DNA of 64,000 nucleotides from Paramagnetospirillum marisnigri. GTDB taxonomy: Bacteria > Pseudomonadota > Alphaproteobacteria > Rhodospirillales > Magnetospirillaceae. Positions 45,474 through 55,737 of this stretch are shown piece by piece (within the stretch, counting starts at the first letter, position 1; every line of letters begins with the position of its first letter). Made by a program: the position numbers and the translations under genes. The DNA lies in assembly GCF_001650715.1 (NCBI RefSeq), contig NZ_LWQT01000039.1:1-64000 (forward strand). The letters are read 5' to 3'. The notes beneath the pieces are model-generated. The model was not told the DNA's origin. It saw only the letters and a list, made by a program, of their open reading frames with translations, and did no database searches.

Positions 45474-45572
45474 TGCGATGACGAACATGCCCCTATGAAA
45501 AATATGACATCCTGGTGACGGAAGGTTCATTTATAAGGCATTTACATAATGTCGTGTATCAGAGAGATGTGC

Positions 45573-47378
45573 CTACTTCCTTTCGTCATATAGACTTTCA
45601 AGTGTAGATCCGAATTTTTCCTTGATGCGGTGGCGGCGAATCTTCATTGTTGGTGTCAGCATCTCATTTTCAACGCTGAATGGGTCGGCGACCAGGATAA
45701 ATCGCCTGATTTTTTCTATGGCAGATACTTGGGTGTTGACCCGGTCCACCGCCATGGAGACTGCGTGGCGGAAGTCGGGGTCGTTCATCAGGGCGATGGG
45801 GTCATCGCGCTTGTTTTCGCGGGCCCAGCTTTCCATCCAATCACGGTCCGGGACGATCAGCGCCACCAGATGGGGGCGCCGGTCGCCATGAACCATGGCC
45901 TGGGCGATTTCCGGCTGCAGGGTCAGGAAGCCCTCGATGCGCTGGGGCGCCACATTGTCACCGCCGGAATTGACGATGATATCCTTCTTCCGGTCGGTGA
46001 TGCGGATGGCGCCATCGGGGTCGATCTCGCCGATATCGCCGGTATGCAGCCAACCTTGGGCATCGATGACCTGGGCGGTGGTGGTGGGGTCGCGCCAGTA
46101 GCCTTGCATCACCAATTCGCCGCGCACCAGGATTTCGCCATCGTCGGCGATACGGAGCTCGACGCCCTCCAGGGCGTGGCCGACGGTTTCCAGCCGCATG
46201 CGGGACGCATGGTTGCAACTGATCACCGGGGCGGCCTCGGTCTGGCCGTAGCCCTGAAGGATGCGGACGCCCAAGGCGGTGAAGAACAATCCCACCTCGT
46301 AGGGTAGAGGCGCGCCGCCCGAGACGAAGGCCTTGAGCCGTCCGCCGAAGCGCTGGCGGATCTTGGCGCGGACCAGCCGGTCCAGTACCGCATCGGCCAG
46401 GGTGTCCAGCGGTCCCAGTCTCCCACGCTCGATCCGGCGTTCCCCCAGCGCCAGGGTCGCCTCGAACAGGCGGCGGCGCAGGGCGGGGGCCTTGGCCAGA
46501 CCCTTCAGGATGCGGGTTCGCATGCTCTCGTAGAGGCGGGGCACCGCGGTCATGATGGTGGGGTGGACCTCGGCCATGTTGGCGGCCAGATGTTCCAGCC
46601 CCTCGGCGTAGTAGATCTCGGCGCCGATGGCGATGGGGAAATGCAGCCCGGCGGTGTGCTCATAGGCATGGGACAGCGGCAGGAAGGACAGGAAGACCTC
46701 GTTCTCCTCCAGTCCCAGATCCTCCAATACGCGGGTGGCGCCCTGGCAGTTGTGCAAGATGGCGCCGTGGGACAGCATCACCCCCTTGGGCACGCCGCCG
46801 GTGCCCGAGGTATAGATCAGGCAGGCGGTGGCGTCGCGGCGCAATTCGGCCACGGTGGCGCGCATCGCCGCGACCTGGCCGGACTCCCGCCCCATGGTCT
46901 GGATCGAGCCCCAGGAATGCAGGTCGATGCCGGAGGACTGGGCCAAGGGCGGCGGCTCCATGGCGATGACGCCGGGCTGACGATCGGCGCGGGCGGCGGC
47001 GGCCAGGGCGCGTTCGGCCAGCTGGGGGGTGGAGACGATCACGAAGCGCGCCTGGGAATTGTCCAGGATGTGCAGGTGGTCGGCCACGGTATTGGTGGTA
47101 TAGGCGGGAACGGTGATGCCGCCCGCCGCCATGATGGCAAGGTCGGCCATGGCCCATTCCGGCCGGTTCTCGGAGATCAGCGCCACCCGGTCGCCCGGTT
47201 CAAGCCCCAGGGCGGCCAGACCGGCGGCCAGGCTCAAGACCTGTTCCTCGGTCTCGGCCCAGGACCGGGCGTGCCATTCCCCGCCGCGCTTGGCCCACAG
47301 GACGGGCTTGGGGCCCAAGCGCGCCGCCTGGGCCAGGAACAGGCCCGGCAGGCTGGCGCAGGCACGAATATCGAGCAT
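45573..47378 (-). CDS. Long-chain acyl-CoA synthetase (AMP-binding)
   Basis: A 601-residue ANL-superfamily enzyme that activates a carboxylic acid, probably a long-chain fatty acid, to its CoA thioester via an acyl-adenylate. The P-loop-like motif is YTSGTGGVPKGVMLSH, the adenine-site region GYGQTEAAPVISCN, and the hinge and DRKKDIIVNSGGDNVAPQ region is complete. The length fits the bacterial FadD-15/AAE15-type group. I start it at the ATG at 47378 because AGGGAG lies at correct spacing; the frame to 47411 has no such site. Divergent from the oligopeptidase gene across about 70 bases; not coupled to other genes. Confidence 0.93.
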   Translation of the reverse strand: MLDIRACASLPGLFLAQAARLGPKPVLWAKRGGEWHARSWAETEEQVLSLAAGLAALGLEPGDRVALISENRPEWAMADLAIMAAGGITVPAYTTNTVADHLHILDNSQARFVIVSTPQLAERALAAAARADRQPGVIAMEPPPLAQSSGIDLHSWGSIQTMGRESGQVAAMRATVAELRRDATACLIYTSGTGGVPKGVMLSHGAILHNCQGATRVLEDLGLEENEVFLSFLPLSHAYEHTAGLHFPIAIGAEIYYAEGLEHLAANMAEVHPTIMTAVPRLYESMRTRILKGLAKAPALRRRLFEATLALGERRIERGRLGPLDTLADAVLDRLVRAKIRQRFGGRLKAFVSGGAPLPYEVGLFFTALGVRILQGYGQTEAAPVISCNHASRMRLETVGHALEGVELRIADDGEILVRGELVMQGYWRDPTTTAQVIDAQGWLHTGDIGEIDPDGAIRITDRKKDIIVNSGGDNVAPQRIEGFLTLQPEIAQAMVHGDRRPHLVALIVPDRDWMESWARENKRDDPIALMNDPDFRHAVSMAVDRVNTQVSAIEKIRRFILVADPFSVENEMLTPTMKIRRHRIKEKFGSTLESLYDERK

Positions 47379-47445
47379 GCGTGAAACTCCCTGTTCGTCA
47401 TGCCCAGTCATACCTATATTCGCTCATCGCACAAGGAGAGAGCGA

Positions 47446-49230
47446 ATGAACCATGTAGTCGCCCCCGATCTCGGCGCCGTGCCCGAATGGGACCTGTCCG
47501 ATCTCTATGCCTCGCCCGATTGCCCGAAACTGGAGGCTGATCTGGCCGCCGTCGCCGATTCCGCCAAGGCCTTCGAGAGCGCCTTCGCGGGCAGGCTCGC
47601 GGGGCTGTCGGGCGCGGAATTCGGTGGTGCCATCGCCGAATACGAGCGGATCAGCGAGGTGATCTACCGCGCCATGTCCTTCGCGCAACTGCTCTATTCC
47701 GCCGATGTCTCCAATCCCGACCACGGCCGCTTCTATCAGGGCATGCAGGAGCGGGTGACCGAGATTTCCACCCATACCCTGTTCTTCACCCTGGAGATCA
47801 ACCGCCTGGACGACGCAAGGCTGGCCGAGCTGCTGGCCACGCCCGAGGCCGGGCGCTATGCCTCGTGGCTGCGCGATCTGCGGGTCTTCCGGCCGCACCA
47901 GCTGTCCGACGAACTGGAAAAGATGCTGCACGAGCTGCATGTGGTCGGCACGGCGGCGTGGAACCGCCTGTTCGACGAGACCATGGCCCGGCTGCGCTTT
48001 CCGCTGGACGGCGAGGAGTTGACCTCGGCCCAGGCGCTGAATCTGCTGTCGGACATCGACCCGGCCAAGCGCCAGGCGGCGGCCAAGTCGCTGGGCAAGG
48101 TGTTGGGCGACAACGCGCCCCTGTTCGCCCTGATCACCAATACCCTGGCCAAGGAAAAGGAGATTGACGACAAGTGGCGCAAATATCCGCGGCCGCAGTC
48201 CTACCGCAACCTGTCCAATCAGGTGGAGGACCATGTGGTCGACGCCCTGGTGGCGGCGGTGAAAGGCGCCTTCGAGCCGCTGTCGCACCGCTACTACGCC
48301 CTGAAGGCCAAATGGTTCGGGGTTGAGCAACTGGACTACTGGGACCGCAACGCGCCGCTGCCCGGCGATGTGGATCGCCGCTTCACCTGGGACCAGGCCC
48401 GCGACACCGTGCTGGGGGCCTATGGTGCCTTCTCGCCCGATCTGGCGGCCATCGGCAAGCGCTTCTTCGACAACAACTGGATCGACGCGCCGGTACGCCC
48501 GGGCAAGTCGCCCGGCGCCTTCGCCCATCCCACCGTGCCCTCGGTCCATCCCTATCTGCTGGTCAATTACCAGGGCCGCACCCGCGACGTCATGACGCTC
48601 GCCCATGAACTGGGCCATGGCGTGCATCAGGTGCTGGCCGGGGTGCAGGGCCCGCTGATGGCCGACACGCCGCTGACCCTGGCCGAGACCGCCTCGGTAT
48701 TCGGCGAGATGCTGACCTTCCGCGCCATGCTGGCGGGCGAGACTTCGGCCGCCAACCGCCGCATTATGCTGGCCTCCAAGGTCGAGGACATGCTGAACAC
48801 CGTGGTGCGCCAGGTGGCGTTCTTCGAGTTCGAATCCCGGCTGCACGACGAACGCCGCCGGGGCGAACTGAGCCCCGAGCATATCGGCGAGCTGTGGATG
48901 CGGGTGCAGTCGGAAAGCCTCGGGCCTGCCTTGCGCTTTTCCGACGAATACCGGCACTACTGGACCTATATCCCCCATTTCGTCCATTCGCCGTTCTACG
49001 TCTACGCCTATGCCTTCGGCGACTGCCTGGTGAACTCGCTCTATTCCGTCTACGCCAAGGGGACGGTGCCCGACTTCCCGGCCAAGTACATGGAGATGCT
49101 GAAGGCGGGCGGCACCTTGCGGCACAAGGAACTGTTGGCCCCGTTCGGCCTGGACGCCGCCAATCCCGATTTCTGGCGCCAGGGCCTCAACGTGGTGATC
49201 GGCTTCATCGACGAGTTGGAGGCGATGTAG
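47446..49230 (+). CDS. pepF: M3-family oligoendopeptidase F
   Basis: A 594-residue zinc metallopeptidase that cleaves short peptides in the cytoplasm. The catalytic HELGH motif is at residues 387-391 (LAHELGHGVHQ); the later ETASVFGEML supplies the third zinc ligand Glu. No signal peptide. The start MNHVVAPDLGAVPEWDLSDL at 47446 has AAGGAGAG directly upstream; the longer frame beginning at 47113 overlaps the divergent gene and is not real. A housekeeping peptide-recycling enzyme in most alphaproteobacteria. Confidence 0.95.
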   Translation: MNHVVAPDLGAVPEWDLSDLYASPDCPKLEADLAAVADSAKAFESAFAGRLAGLSGAEFGGAIAEYERISEVIYRAMSFAQLLYSADVSNPDHGRFYQGMQERVTEISTHTLFFTLEINRLDDARLAELLATPEAGRYASWLRDLRVFRPHQLSDELEKMLHELHVVGTAAWNRLFDETMARLRFPLDGEELTSAQALNLLSDIDPAKRQAAAKSLGKVLGDNAPLFALITNTLAKEKEIDDKWRKYPRPQSYRNLSNQVEDHVVDALVAAVKGAFEPLSHRYYALKAKWFGVEQLDYWDRNAPLPGDVDRRFTWDQARDTVLGAYGAFSPDLAAIGKRFFDNNWIDAPVRPGKSPGAFAHPTVPSVHPYLLVNYQGRTRDVMTLAHELGHGVHQVLAGVQGPLMADTPLTLAETASVFGEMLTFRAMLAGETSAANRRIMLASKVEDMLNTVVRQVAFFEFESRLHDERRRGELSPEHIGELWMRVQSESLGPALRFSDEYRHYWTYIPHFVHSPFYVYAYAFGDCLVNSLYSVYAKGTVPDFPAKYMEMLKAGGTLRHKELLAPFGLDAANPDFWRQGLNVVIGFIDELEAM

Positions 49231-49233
49231 GAG

Positions 49234-50064
49234 TCAGTCACTGGCCGCCGTCGCCACCGGCCCGCACTGGGCGGCGGCGACGGTGCAGGGCTCCAGGGCG
49301 TTGATAACGGTGGCGGCAGTGAAGCTGTCGGTGCGGATGCGCAGCGGCAGCAGGGTCGCGGGGTCGATATCGACCTCGTATTCGGCTCCGTCCCACAGCT
49401 TGACGAATTTGGGCTTGAACCCGGCCAGCGGCTTCAGGGTCATGGTCAGATGGATGGTGTCGTAGTCGCGGCCATGCATATTGATGCGGCGCGGCCCGAT
49501 CACCTTGGTCTCGAAGTCATAGGCCCGGCGGCCGTCATAGCTGGTGGTGCGAAAGCTGGCGGGGCCGCCGCTCAGGGCCTCCCTGGCCCGCTGTCCGGCC
49601 AATGCCATGTTGGTCAGCGGGTCCATGACGCCCCGGCGCAATTGGTCGGGCACCGGCGGATTGGGGCTGTCATCCTCGGGTGGCGGCGCGAATTCCTCCA
49701 GCACCTCGTCGGTGACCACCCGCGCCTCGGGGGCATAGGCCACCCGCAGCAGGGTCTCGCGGTAACGGTTGCGGAAGCGGGTCTGGTAATGCTCCGACAC
49801 CAGGGCCGAGGCCCCGGCGGCAGACGTGCTGCCGCCCTCGGCGGTGAAGCGCAGGCGTAGGAAGCGATCGAACAGGCCGACGGTGCGGATGGTCATGCCG
49901 GTGCGCACCAGCCCGGTTCCGTCGTCGCGGGTGATGGCCAGGTCCCCGGCATGGAAGCCGCCCCACATGATCTCGTAGCGAAATCCCACCGGCTCGGCGT
50001 CTGCCGGAGCAGCGAGGGCGAGCAGGGCGGCGGCCAGGATGCCGGTCAGGCGGTAAATCGTCAT
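49234..50064 (-). CDS. DUF3108 periplasmic protein
   Basis: A 276-residue protein with a Sec signal peptide (LTGILAAALLALAAPADA, about residues 1-22) and a DUF3108-type beta-rich domain (FRYEIMWGGFHAGDLAI; YDTIHLTMTLKPL near the C-terminus). Family members are periplasmic and of unknown function. It ends three bases from the convergent oligopeptidase stop and is monocistronic. Function not assigned. Confidence 0.85.
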   Translation of the reverse strand: MTIYRLTGILAAALLALAAPADAEPVGFRYEIMWGGFHAGDLAITRDDGTGLVRTGMTIRTVGLFDRFLRLRFTAEGGSTSAAGASALVSEHYQTRFRNRYRETLLRVAYAPEARVVTDEVLEEFAPPPEDDSPNPPVPDQLRRGVMDPLTNMALAGQRAREALSGGPASFRTTSYDGRRAYDFETKVIGPRRINMHGRDYDTIHLTMTLKPLAGFKPKFVKLWDGAEYEVDIDPATLLPLRIRTDSFTAATVINALEPCTVAAAQCGPVATAASD

Positions 50065-50444
50065 GACATCACACTAGCATCCCGGGCCTGCTCTGTCGCA
50101 ACCACCCGGAGGGGTGGGAGCAGTCAGCCCGGCGCTCCCACTCGGACGGCATAAGGGGGCGACAGCCCCTGGTCGGCCGCCCCGATCCGTGGTTTACGTT
50201 GCGGCGCAGCACGATTCAATCGGTTCCAGGCCCCGGTGATGGGCCATATCCCGCTTGGCAAAGCTGCGGCGGAAAGGCATTGTTGCCAGTAAAATAAGGG
50301 AAAACCTTTTTACAGGGAACGTCTTGGGGGCTTGCCCGATTCGTATTGATGAATCCTCGGTTGGGTCTGTCCCGGACCTGAAGCCGTGCCAAGGCAATTG
50401 CGTTCGCTTAACCGCCCGGGTCGAGATGAAGCACAGGAGAGACC
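50065..50444. other. Intergenic region upstream of pntAB
   Basis: 380 bases between the divergent DUF3108 and pntA genes. An A/T-richer stretch around 50280-50320 (TGCCAGTAAAATAAGGGAAAA and the CCTTTTT run after it) is the likely promoter area for pntAB, but I cannot assign boxes. No coding sequence recognised. Confidence 0.4.
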
Positions 50445-52031
50445 ATGTCGTCGATCATTGGAATCCCAAAGGAAATCTTCGCTAACGAAAAGCGTGTCGC
50501 CTCCGTTCCCGACGTGGTCGAGAAGCTGGTGAAGCTCGGCTTCTCGGTGGTGGTGGAAAGCGGCGCTGGCGCCCTGGCTAACTTCGACGACGAGTCCTAC
50601 ACGGCCGCGGGTGCCTCCATCGCCGCTTCCGCCGCCGATCTGTGGAACGGCGCCGACATCGTCTTCAAGGTCCGGGCGCCGACCCTGGACGAAGTGGCGC
50701 TGATGAAGGAAGGCACCACCCTGATCAGCTTCATCTGGCCCGCCCAGAATCCCGAGCTGATGGAAGCACTGAAAGCCCGCAAGGTCACGGCGCTGGCCAT
50801 GGATTGCCTGCCGCGCCAGCTGTCGCGCGCCCAGAAGATGGATGCGCTGAGCTCCATGGCGGGCATCGCCGGTTATCGCGCCGTGATCGAGGCGGCCCAT
50901 CAGTTCGGCCGTTACTTCGCCGGTCAGATTACCGCCGCCGGCAAGGTTCCGCCCGCCAAGGTCTTCGTGGCCGGTGCCGGTGTGGCCGGTCTGGCCGCGC
51001 TGGGGACCGCCGTCAGCCTGGGCGCCATCGTGCGCGCCAACGACACCCGCGCCGAGGTGGCCGATCAGGTCAAGTCCATGGGAGCCGACTTCGTCAAGGT
51101 GGAGTACGAGGAAGAGGGTTCGGGTGGCGGCGGCTACGCCAAGGTCATGAGCGAGGGCTTCCAGCAGGCCCAGCGCGAGATGTATGCCCAGCAGGCCCGC
51201 GAGGTGGACATCATCATCACCACCGCCCTGATTCCCGGCAAGCCCGCCCCCAAGCTGATCACCGCCGAGATGGTCCAGAGCATGAAGCCGGGCAGCGTCA
51301 TCGTCGATCTGGCGGCCGAGCAGGGCGGCAATTGCGAGCTGACCGTGCCGGGCGAGGTGGTGGTGCGCCACGGCGTCTCCATCGTCGGCTATACCGATCT
51401 GGTGTCGCGTCTGGCCAGGCAGTCCTCGACGCTCTATGGCACCAATCTGCTGCGCCTGACCGAGGAACTGTGCAAGACCAAGGACGGGGTCATCGACGTC
51501 AACATGGAAGACGACGCCATCCGTGGCCTCACCGTCGTCAAGGATGGCGAGATCACCTGGCCGCCGCCGCCGCTCAAGCTGCCCGCGCCGCCCGCCGCCA
51601 AGCCCGCTGCCGCCATGCCCGAGAAGAAGTCCTCGGGCCACGGCCACGGCGCCGGGGCTCCCATGTCGCTCAAGACCCTGGGCATCGTGTTCGGCCTGGG
51701 CGCCCTGGCCTTCTGGTTCGTCGGCGCCCATGCCCCGGCGGCCTTCCTCGGCCATTTCACCGTTTTCGTCCTGGCCTGCTTCATCGGCTACATGGTGGTG
51801 TGGAACGTCACTCCGGCGCTGCACACGCCGCTGATGAGCGTGACCAACGCCATCTCCAGCATCATCGTCATCGGTGCGCTGGTGCAGATATCGCCGCCGC
51901 TGGCTGAAGGGGTGTCGCGTCCGAACATCTGGATCGGCCTGCTGGCGGTGATCGGCATCATCCTCACCTCCATCAACATGTTCGGCGGGTTCGCCGTCAC
52001 CCGCCGCATGCTGGCGATGTTCCGCAAGTAA
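50445..52031 (+). CDS. pntA: NAD(P) transhydrogenase subunit alpha
   Basis: A 528-residue proton-translocating transhydrogenase alpha subunit. Domain I (about 1-380) binds NAD(H): [26 protein letters not shown]-loop equivalent near AQFGRYFAG, and [19 protein letters not shown] charged His/Gly-rich linker ([14 protein letters not shown]) leads to four membrane helices of domain II (about 405-528). In Rhodospirillum rubrum these two parts are separate proteins; here they are fused as in E. coli. With PntB it uses the proton gradient to make NADPH from NADH. pntB follows after 11 bases. Confidence 0.96.
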   Translation: MSSIIGIPKEIFANEKRVASVPDVVEKLVKLGFSVVVESGAGALANFDDESYTAAGASIAASAADLWNGADIVFKVRAPTLDEVALMKEGTTLISFIWPAQNPELMEALKARKVTALAMDCLPRQLSRAQKMDALSSMAGIAGYRAVIEAAHQFGRYFAGQITAAGKVPPAKVFVAGAGVAGLAALGTAVSLGAIVRANDTRAEVADQVKSMGADFVKVEYEEEGSGGGGYAKVMSEGFQQAQREMYAQQAREVDIIITTALIPGKPAPKLITAEMVQSMKPGSVIVDLAAEQGGNCELTVPGEVVVRHGVSIVGYTDLVSRLARQSSTLYGTNLLRLTEELCKTKDGVIDVNMEDDAIRGLTVVKDGEITWPPPPLKLPAPPAAKPAAAMPEKKSSGHGHGAGAPMSLKTLGIVFGLGALAFWFVGAHAPAAFLGHFTVFVLACFIGYMVVWNVTPALHTPLMSVTNAISSIIVIGALVQISPPLAEGVSRPNIWIGLLAVIGIILTSINMFGGFAVTRRMLAMFRK

Positions 52032-52042
52032 GGAGAGGCACC

Positions 52043-53452
52043 ATGTCCGCAAGTCTTTCCACCGTTTCCTATATCGGTGCCACCATCCTCTTCATCCTCA
52101 GCCTCGGCGGCCTGTCCAACCCCGAGACCTCGCGGCGCGGCAACTATTTCGGCATGATCGGCATGGCGCTGGCCGTCATCGCCACCGTGTTCGGCCCCCA
52201 GGTCACCTGGGGCGGGGTGCCGTGGATCATCATCGCCATGACCATCGGCGGCGGTGTTGGACTCTATGCCGCCCGCACCGTGCAGATGACCCAGATGCCG
52301 GAACTGGTGGCGTTGATGCACTCGCTGGTGGGCCTTGCCGCCTGCCTGGTGGGCTTCGCCAGCTATGCCGACACTTCCGTGGTCTTCACCGGCCCGGAAA
52401 AGTCCATCCACGAGATGGAAATCTATATCGGCATCCTGATCGGCGCCGTCACTTTCTCGGGCTCGCTGATCGCCTTCGGCAAGCTGTCGGGCAAGATCGG
52501 CGGCAAGCCGCTGCTGCTGCCCGGCCGTCATTGGCTCAATCTGGCGGGCCTGATCATCGTGATCTGGGTCGGCAACGGCTTCCTAAACGCCGAAAGCGCC
52601 TGGGGCGGCGGCTTCGCCCTGATCGTCATGACCGCCATCGCCCTGGCCTTCGGTGTCCATATGGTGATGGCCATCGGCGGCGCCGACATGCCGGTTGTGG
52701 TGTCCATGCTGAACAGCTATTCCGGCTGGGCGGCGGCGGCCACCGGCTTCATGCTGTCCAACGACCTGCTGATCGTCACCGGCGCGCTGGTGGGATCGAG
52801 CGGCGCCATCCTGTCCTACATCATGTGCCGGGCCATGAACCGCAACTTCATCAGCGTCATCGCGGGCGGCTTCGGCACCGGCGGCGGCACGGTGGTGGCG
52901 GCGGGCGACGGCCAACCGGCGGGGGAGGTGATCTCCATCAGCGCCCTGGAGACCGCCGAACTGCTGAAGGACTCCAAATGCGTCATCATCGTGCCGGGCT
53001 ATGGCATGGCGGTGGCCCAGGCCCAGCACACCGTCTACGAGATCACCAAGCATCTGCGCGAGAAGGGCGTCAATGTCCGCTTCGGCATCCATCCGGTGGC
53101 GGGGCGCATGCCCGGCCACATGAATGTGCTGCTGGCCGAGGCCAAGGTTCCCTATGACATCGTCATGGAGATGGACGAGATCAACGACGATTTCCCCGAG
53201 ACCGACGTCACCATGGTCATCGGCGCCAATGACATCGTCAATCCGGCGGCCCAGGAGGACCCCACCAGCCCCATCGCCGGCATGCCGGTGCTGGAAGTCT
53301 GGAAGGCCAAGACCTCCATCGTCATGAAGCGTTCCATGGCCTCGGGCTATGCCGGTGTCGACAATCCGCTGTTCTACAAGGAGAACAACCGGATGCTGTT
53401 CGGCGATGCCAAGAAGATGCTGGACGAGGTGCTGAGCGCGCTCAGGGCCTGA
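52043..53452 (+). CDS. pntB: NAD(P) transhydrogenase subunit beta
   Basis: A 469-residue beta subunit with about nine membrane helices (domain II, residues 1-270) and a C-terminal NADP(H)-binding domain III ([55 protein letters not shown]). It forms the proton channel with the PntA membrane helices. GGAGAGGC precedes the ATG, 11 bases after pntA. A rho-independent terminator follows, closing the pntAB operon. Confidence 0.97.
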   Translation: MSASLSTVSYIGATILFILSLGGLSNPETSRRGNYFGMIGMALAVIATVFGPQVTWGGVPWIIIAMTIGGGVGLYAARTVQMTQMPELVALMHSLVGLAACLVGFASYADTSVVFTGPEKSIHEMEIYIGILIGAVTFSGSLIAFGKLSGKIGGKPLLLPGRHWLNLAGLIIVIWVGNGFLNAESAWGGGFALIVMTAIALAFGVHMVMAIGGADMPVVVSMLNSYSGWAAAATGFMLSNDLLIVTGALVGSSGAILSYIMCRAMNRNFISVIAGGFGTGGGTVVAAGDGQPAGEVISISALETAELLKDSKCVIIVPGYGMAVAQAQHTVYEITKHLREKGVNVRFGIHPVAGRMPGHMNVLLAEAKVPYDIVMEMDEINDDFPETDVTMVIGANDIVNPAAQEDPTSPIAGMPVLEVWKAKTSIVMKRSMASGYAGVDNPLFYKENNRMLFGDAKKMLDEVLSALRA

Positions 53453-53476
53453 GTTCGGTGAGTTTTCGCGAAGCGA

Positions 53477-53506
53477 GGCCCGCATCCACGGATGCGGGCC
53501 TTTTTT
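53477..53506 (+). terminator. Rho-independent terminator of pntAB
   Basis: A perfect 10-bp stem (GGCCCGCATC 53477-53486 with GATGCGGGCC 53491-53500), a 4-base loop and a following run of six T residues, 24 bases after the pntB stop. Canonical intrinsic terminator. Confidence 0.92.
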
Positions 53507-53563
53507 CATGAGCATGCTTGCGATACAAAGCAACCGGTCAAGGCGGAGGAAGGGAGCAAGCGG

Positions 53564-55432
53564 GTGACGAGCGGCCAAACCCGTCCCGATTCCGCCACCC
53601 TGGCGGCCATCGCCCAGGGGTGGATCGAGGACAATATCCCCGCCCAGCTCTGTCTCGACCTCTTCGACATGGTCGACCAGTGGCGCGAGCGGGGCACCCT
53701 GCCGCTGGGCCTGCTGTGGCGTCCCATTGTCGAGCGGTTGCGGTATTGCGGCTGCTTCGATGCCGAGATCGAGGCTTGCCGCCTGGTGCTGTCGCTGGAG
53801 CCGGGGCTGGCGCCGTTCCGGTTGCGTCTGGCCGAGGTTCTGGTTCTCACCGGCCATGATCCCGAGGCCCGCGACATTCTGCTGGCCCTGGACGGCCCCC
53901 CCCCTATCCGGCGCGAGGCCTGGTTCCTGCGCCTGGAGCTGGGGGGCGAAGCGCCCGAGGTTGAAGCCGCGCTGCTGAGCGGATTGGAGGAGATGCTGGC
54001 CGCCGACGGCGCCTGGGGGCCGAGGCACCGCGATCTGGTCTCCCATCTGGTGCGGGTGGGGGGCGACGAGCGGGGGGGCGCCTTCCTCGATCGCTGGCTG
54101 GAAGGCCGCGAGGTTCCCGCCGATCTGCTGTTCGAGATGGGGGTCATGGCCATGACCGTGGGGCGGCCCCAGGCCGCCCGCGTCTGGTTCGCGCCGCTGT
54201 GGCACGATCTGTCGGAAGGCGACGACCCGGTGCTGGGGCGTTTCGACGGCGCGGTCCGCCCCTATGACGCAGCCATCGAGGCCGCGCTGGTCAGCCGCAT
54301 CGAGCAGGCTTTCGCCCTGGACGAGGACGAGCTGGCCTGCCTCACGCATCCTGGCCCCGAGGTCTTGCCCGACCTGCGGGTGCTGCTGGTCACCATCGGC
54401 CATGCCTCCCTGCCCAACGACGTGGCGGAGCAGTTCGCCGGATCGGCGGCGGTGGCGGGGGTTCATCTGGATATCCATTTCGATACCGCCTTGCTGCGCC
54501 CCACCTTGTTTCGTGGCGGTGACGACGAGGTGCGGCGGCGAGTGGAGGCCTTCATCGCCCGGCTGGAGCGGGAACGCCCCGATGTGGTGGTGGTGGACTG
54601 CGCCGCGCCGCTGATCCTGCGCGGGCTCAATCCCGCCACCCTGGCCGACCTCAAGCGGCGCCTGGGCTTTCGCCTTGCCTGTGTCGCCCGTGACGCCCAT
54701 CTGTCGACGCTGCCGCTGCTGGATGCCTGGCTGCCCGCCTGCGATACCATGATTACCTTCGATCCGCTGTCGCCTCTGTTGCGGCCCGCGCCGGGGCGCC
54801 AATGCGAGAAGGTGCTGCCCTTGCCGGTTCCCAGCCTACACGGCCACTTTTTGGACCGGCGGGAACGCGACCTGGGGCTGACCTTCGTCGGCGGCTGCTC
54901 CTGGGAAATGCGCCATATGGTGCTGGCGGTGCTGATGACCGAGGATGTGGGATTCTCCGCCCTCTACGGTCACCGCCGCCGCCTGGAAACCCCGGACACC
55001 GCCGCCTATGCCGAGGTGCTGACCCGTTCACGGGCGGTGCTCAATGTCTCGCGCCATACCCGCGAGGAGCATCTGGTCACCGGCCGGGTGTGGGAGGCCA
55101 TCGCCGCCGGCGCGGTGCTGCTTGAACAGGATAATCCCGCCACCGCCGCCTTTCTGACGCCTTGGCGCCATTACCTGCCCTGGAGCAATCCCGAGGACGC
55201 GGTTCACATGGCTCACTTCATCAACCGCCGTCCCGACCTGGCCGCGCGGATTGCCGCCGAGGGACATGCCTGGATGCGGCGCCATTATGGTGGCCGCCAG
55301 TTCTGGGCGGCGCTATTGGGGCACGTCACCCGGCCGCGGACCGAGGCGGAGTTGCTCAGCGACCATGTTGCCGCCCAGGATTGGATCGGGATCGCCATGA
55401 TCGAATCCGAGGAAAGCCGTTCGTGTTTGTGA
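53564..55432 (+). CDS. Glycosyltransferase-like protein with N-terminal helical domain
   Basis: A 622-residue cytoplasmic protein. The N-terminal part (about 1-250) is helical, TPR-like (PFRLRLAEVLVLTGHDPEAR). The C-terminal part (about 300-620) resembles CgeB/YkvP-type GT-B glycosyltransferases: RVLLVTIGHASLPND, DVVVVDCAAPLILRG, the GLTFVGGC start of the nucleotide-binding half, and SRAVLNVSRHTREEHLVTGRVWEA/IAAGAVLL. The donor and acceptor are unknown. I use the GTG at 53564, which has AGGAAGGGAG at good spacing; the ATG at 53492 lies inside the pntB terminator. It stands alone between pntAB and the chemosensory operon. Confidence 0.82.
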   Translation: MTSGQTRPDSATLAAIAQGWIEDNIPAQLCLDLFDMVDQWRERGTLPLGLLWRPIVERLRYCGCFDAEIEACRLVLSLEPGLAPFRLRLAEVLVLTGHDPEARDILLALDGPPPIRREAWFLRLELGGEAPEVEAALLSGLEEMLAADGAWGPRHRDLVSHLVRVGGDERGGAFLDRWLEGREVPADLLFEMGVMAMTVGRPQAARVWFAPLWHDLSEGDDPVLGRFDGAVRPYDAAIEAALVSRIEQAFALDEDELACLTHPGPEVLPDLRVLLVTIGHASLPNDVAEQFAGSAAVAGVHLDIHFDTALLRPTLFRGGDDEVRRRVEAFIARLERERPDVVVVDCAAPLILRGLNPATLADLKRRLGFRLACVARDAHLSTLPLLDAWLPACDTMITFDPLSPLLRPAPGRQCEKVLPLPVPSLHGHFLDRRERDLGLTFVGGCSWEMRHMVLAVLMTEDVGFSALYGHRRRLETPDTAAYAEVLTRSRAVLNVSRHTREEHLVTGRVWEAIAAGAVLLEQDNPATAAFLTPWRHYLPWSNPEDAVHMAHFINRRPDLAARIAAEGHAWMRRHYGGRQFWAALLGHVTRPRTEAELLSDHVAAQDWIGIAMIESEESRSCL

Positions 55433-55737
55433 CAAAACGAGGCGGTGGCGATACAGTCCGTTGTTATTCATGTTTTTGAGGGCGCCGGAACCGAGTCAAT
55501 GAAACCGAAATCCGAGCCCGCCCGAAGTTGGATTTGAAAGACTTTGATCCCGTCTTTTGTTGCAACGGGAGTCGGTCTATGCTTAACCTGTTCGCTACGA
55601 TCCACCAAGACTCCGCCCTACGGGTGTCGGAAGGACTGAGCAAGACGCGGGAATTACGCCCTTCCGGGGGGTGCTTTAAAGATGGGCAGGATGATTTTGA
55701 ATATCGCTCGTGATGGCGGCATGGACGAAACTCGGAT
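55433..55737. other. Intergenic region upstream of the chemosensory operon
   Basis: 305 bases without a recognised gene. It contains a hairpin (CCCGTCTTTTGTTGCAACGGG, about 55549-55569) and a GC-rich inverted stretch near 55660 (CCCTTCCGGGG). The operon promoter is presumably here, but I found no convincing sigma70 or sigma28 element. Confidence 0.4.

Noticed and set aside
53492-53563. Upstream ATG for the glycosyltransferase-like gene
   Set aside because: It lies within the pntB terminator and lacks a Shine-Dalgarno; the GTG at 53564 has a strong one.
55560-55588. Possible sigma70 promoter (TTGCAA, 17 bases, TTAACC) for the chemosensory operon
   Set aside because: The -10 box matches the consensus at only about two of six positions.
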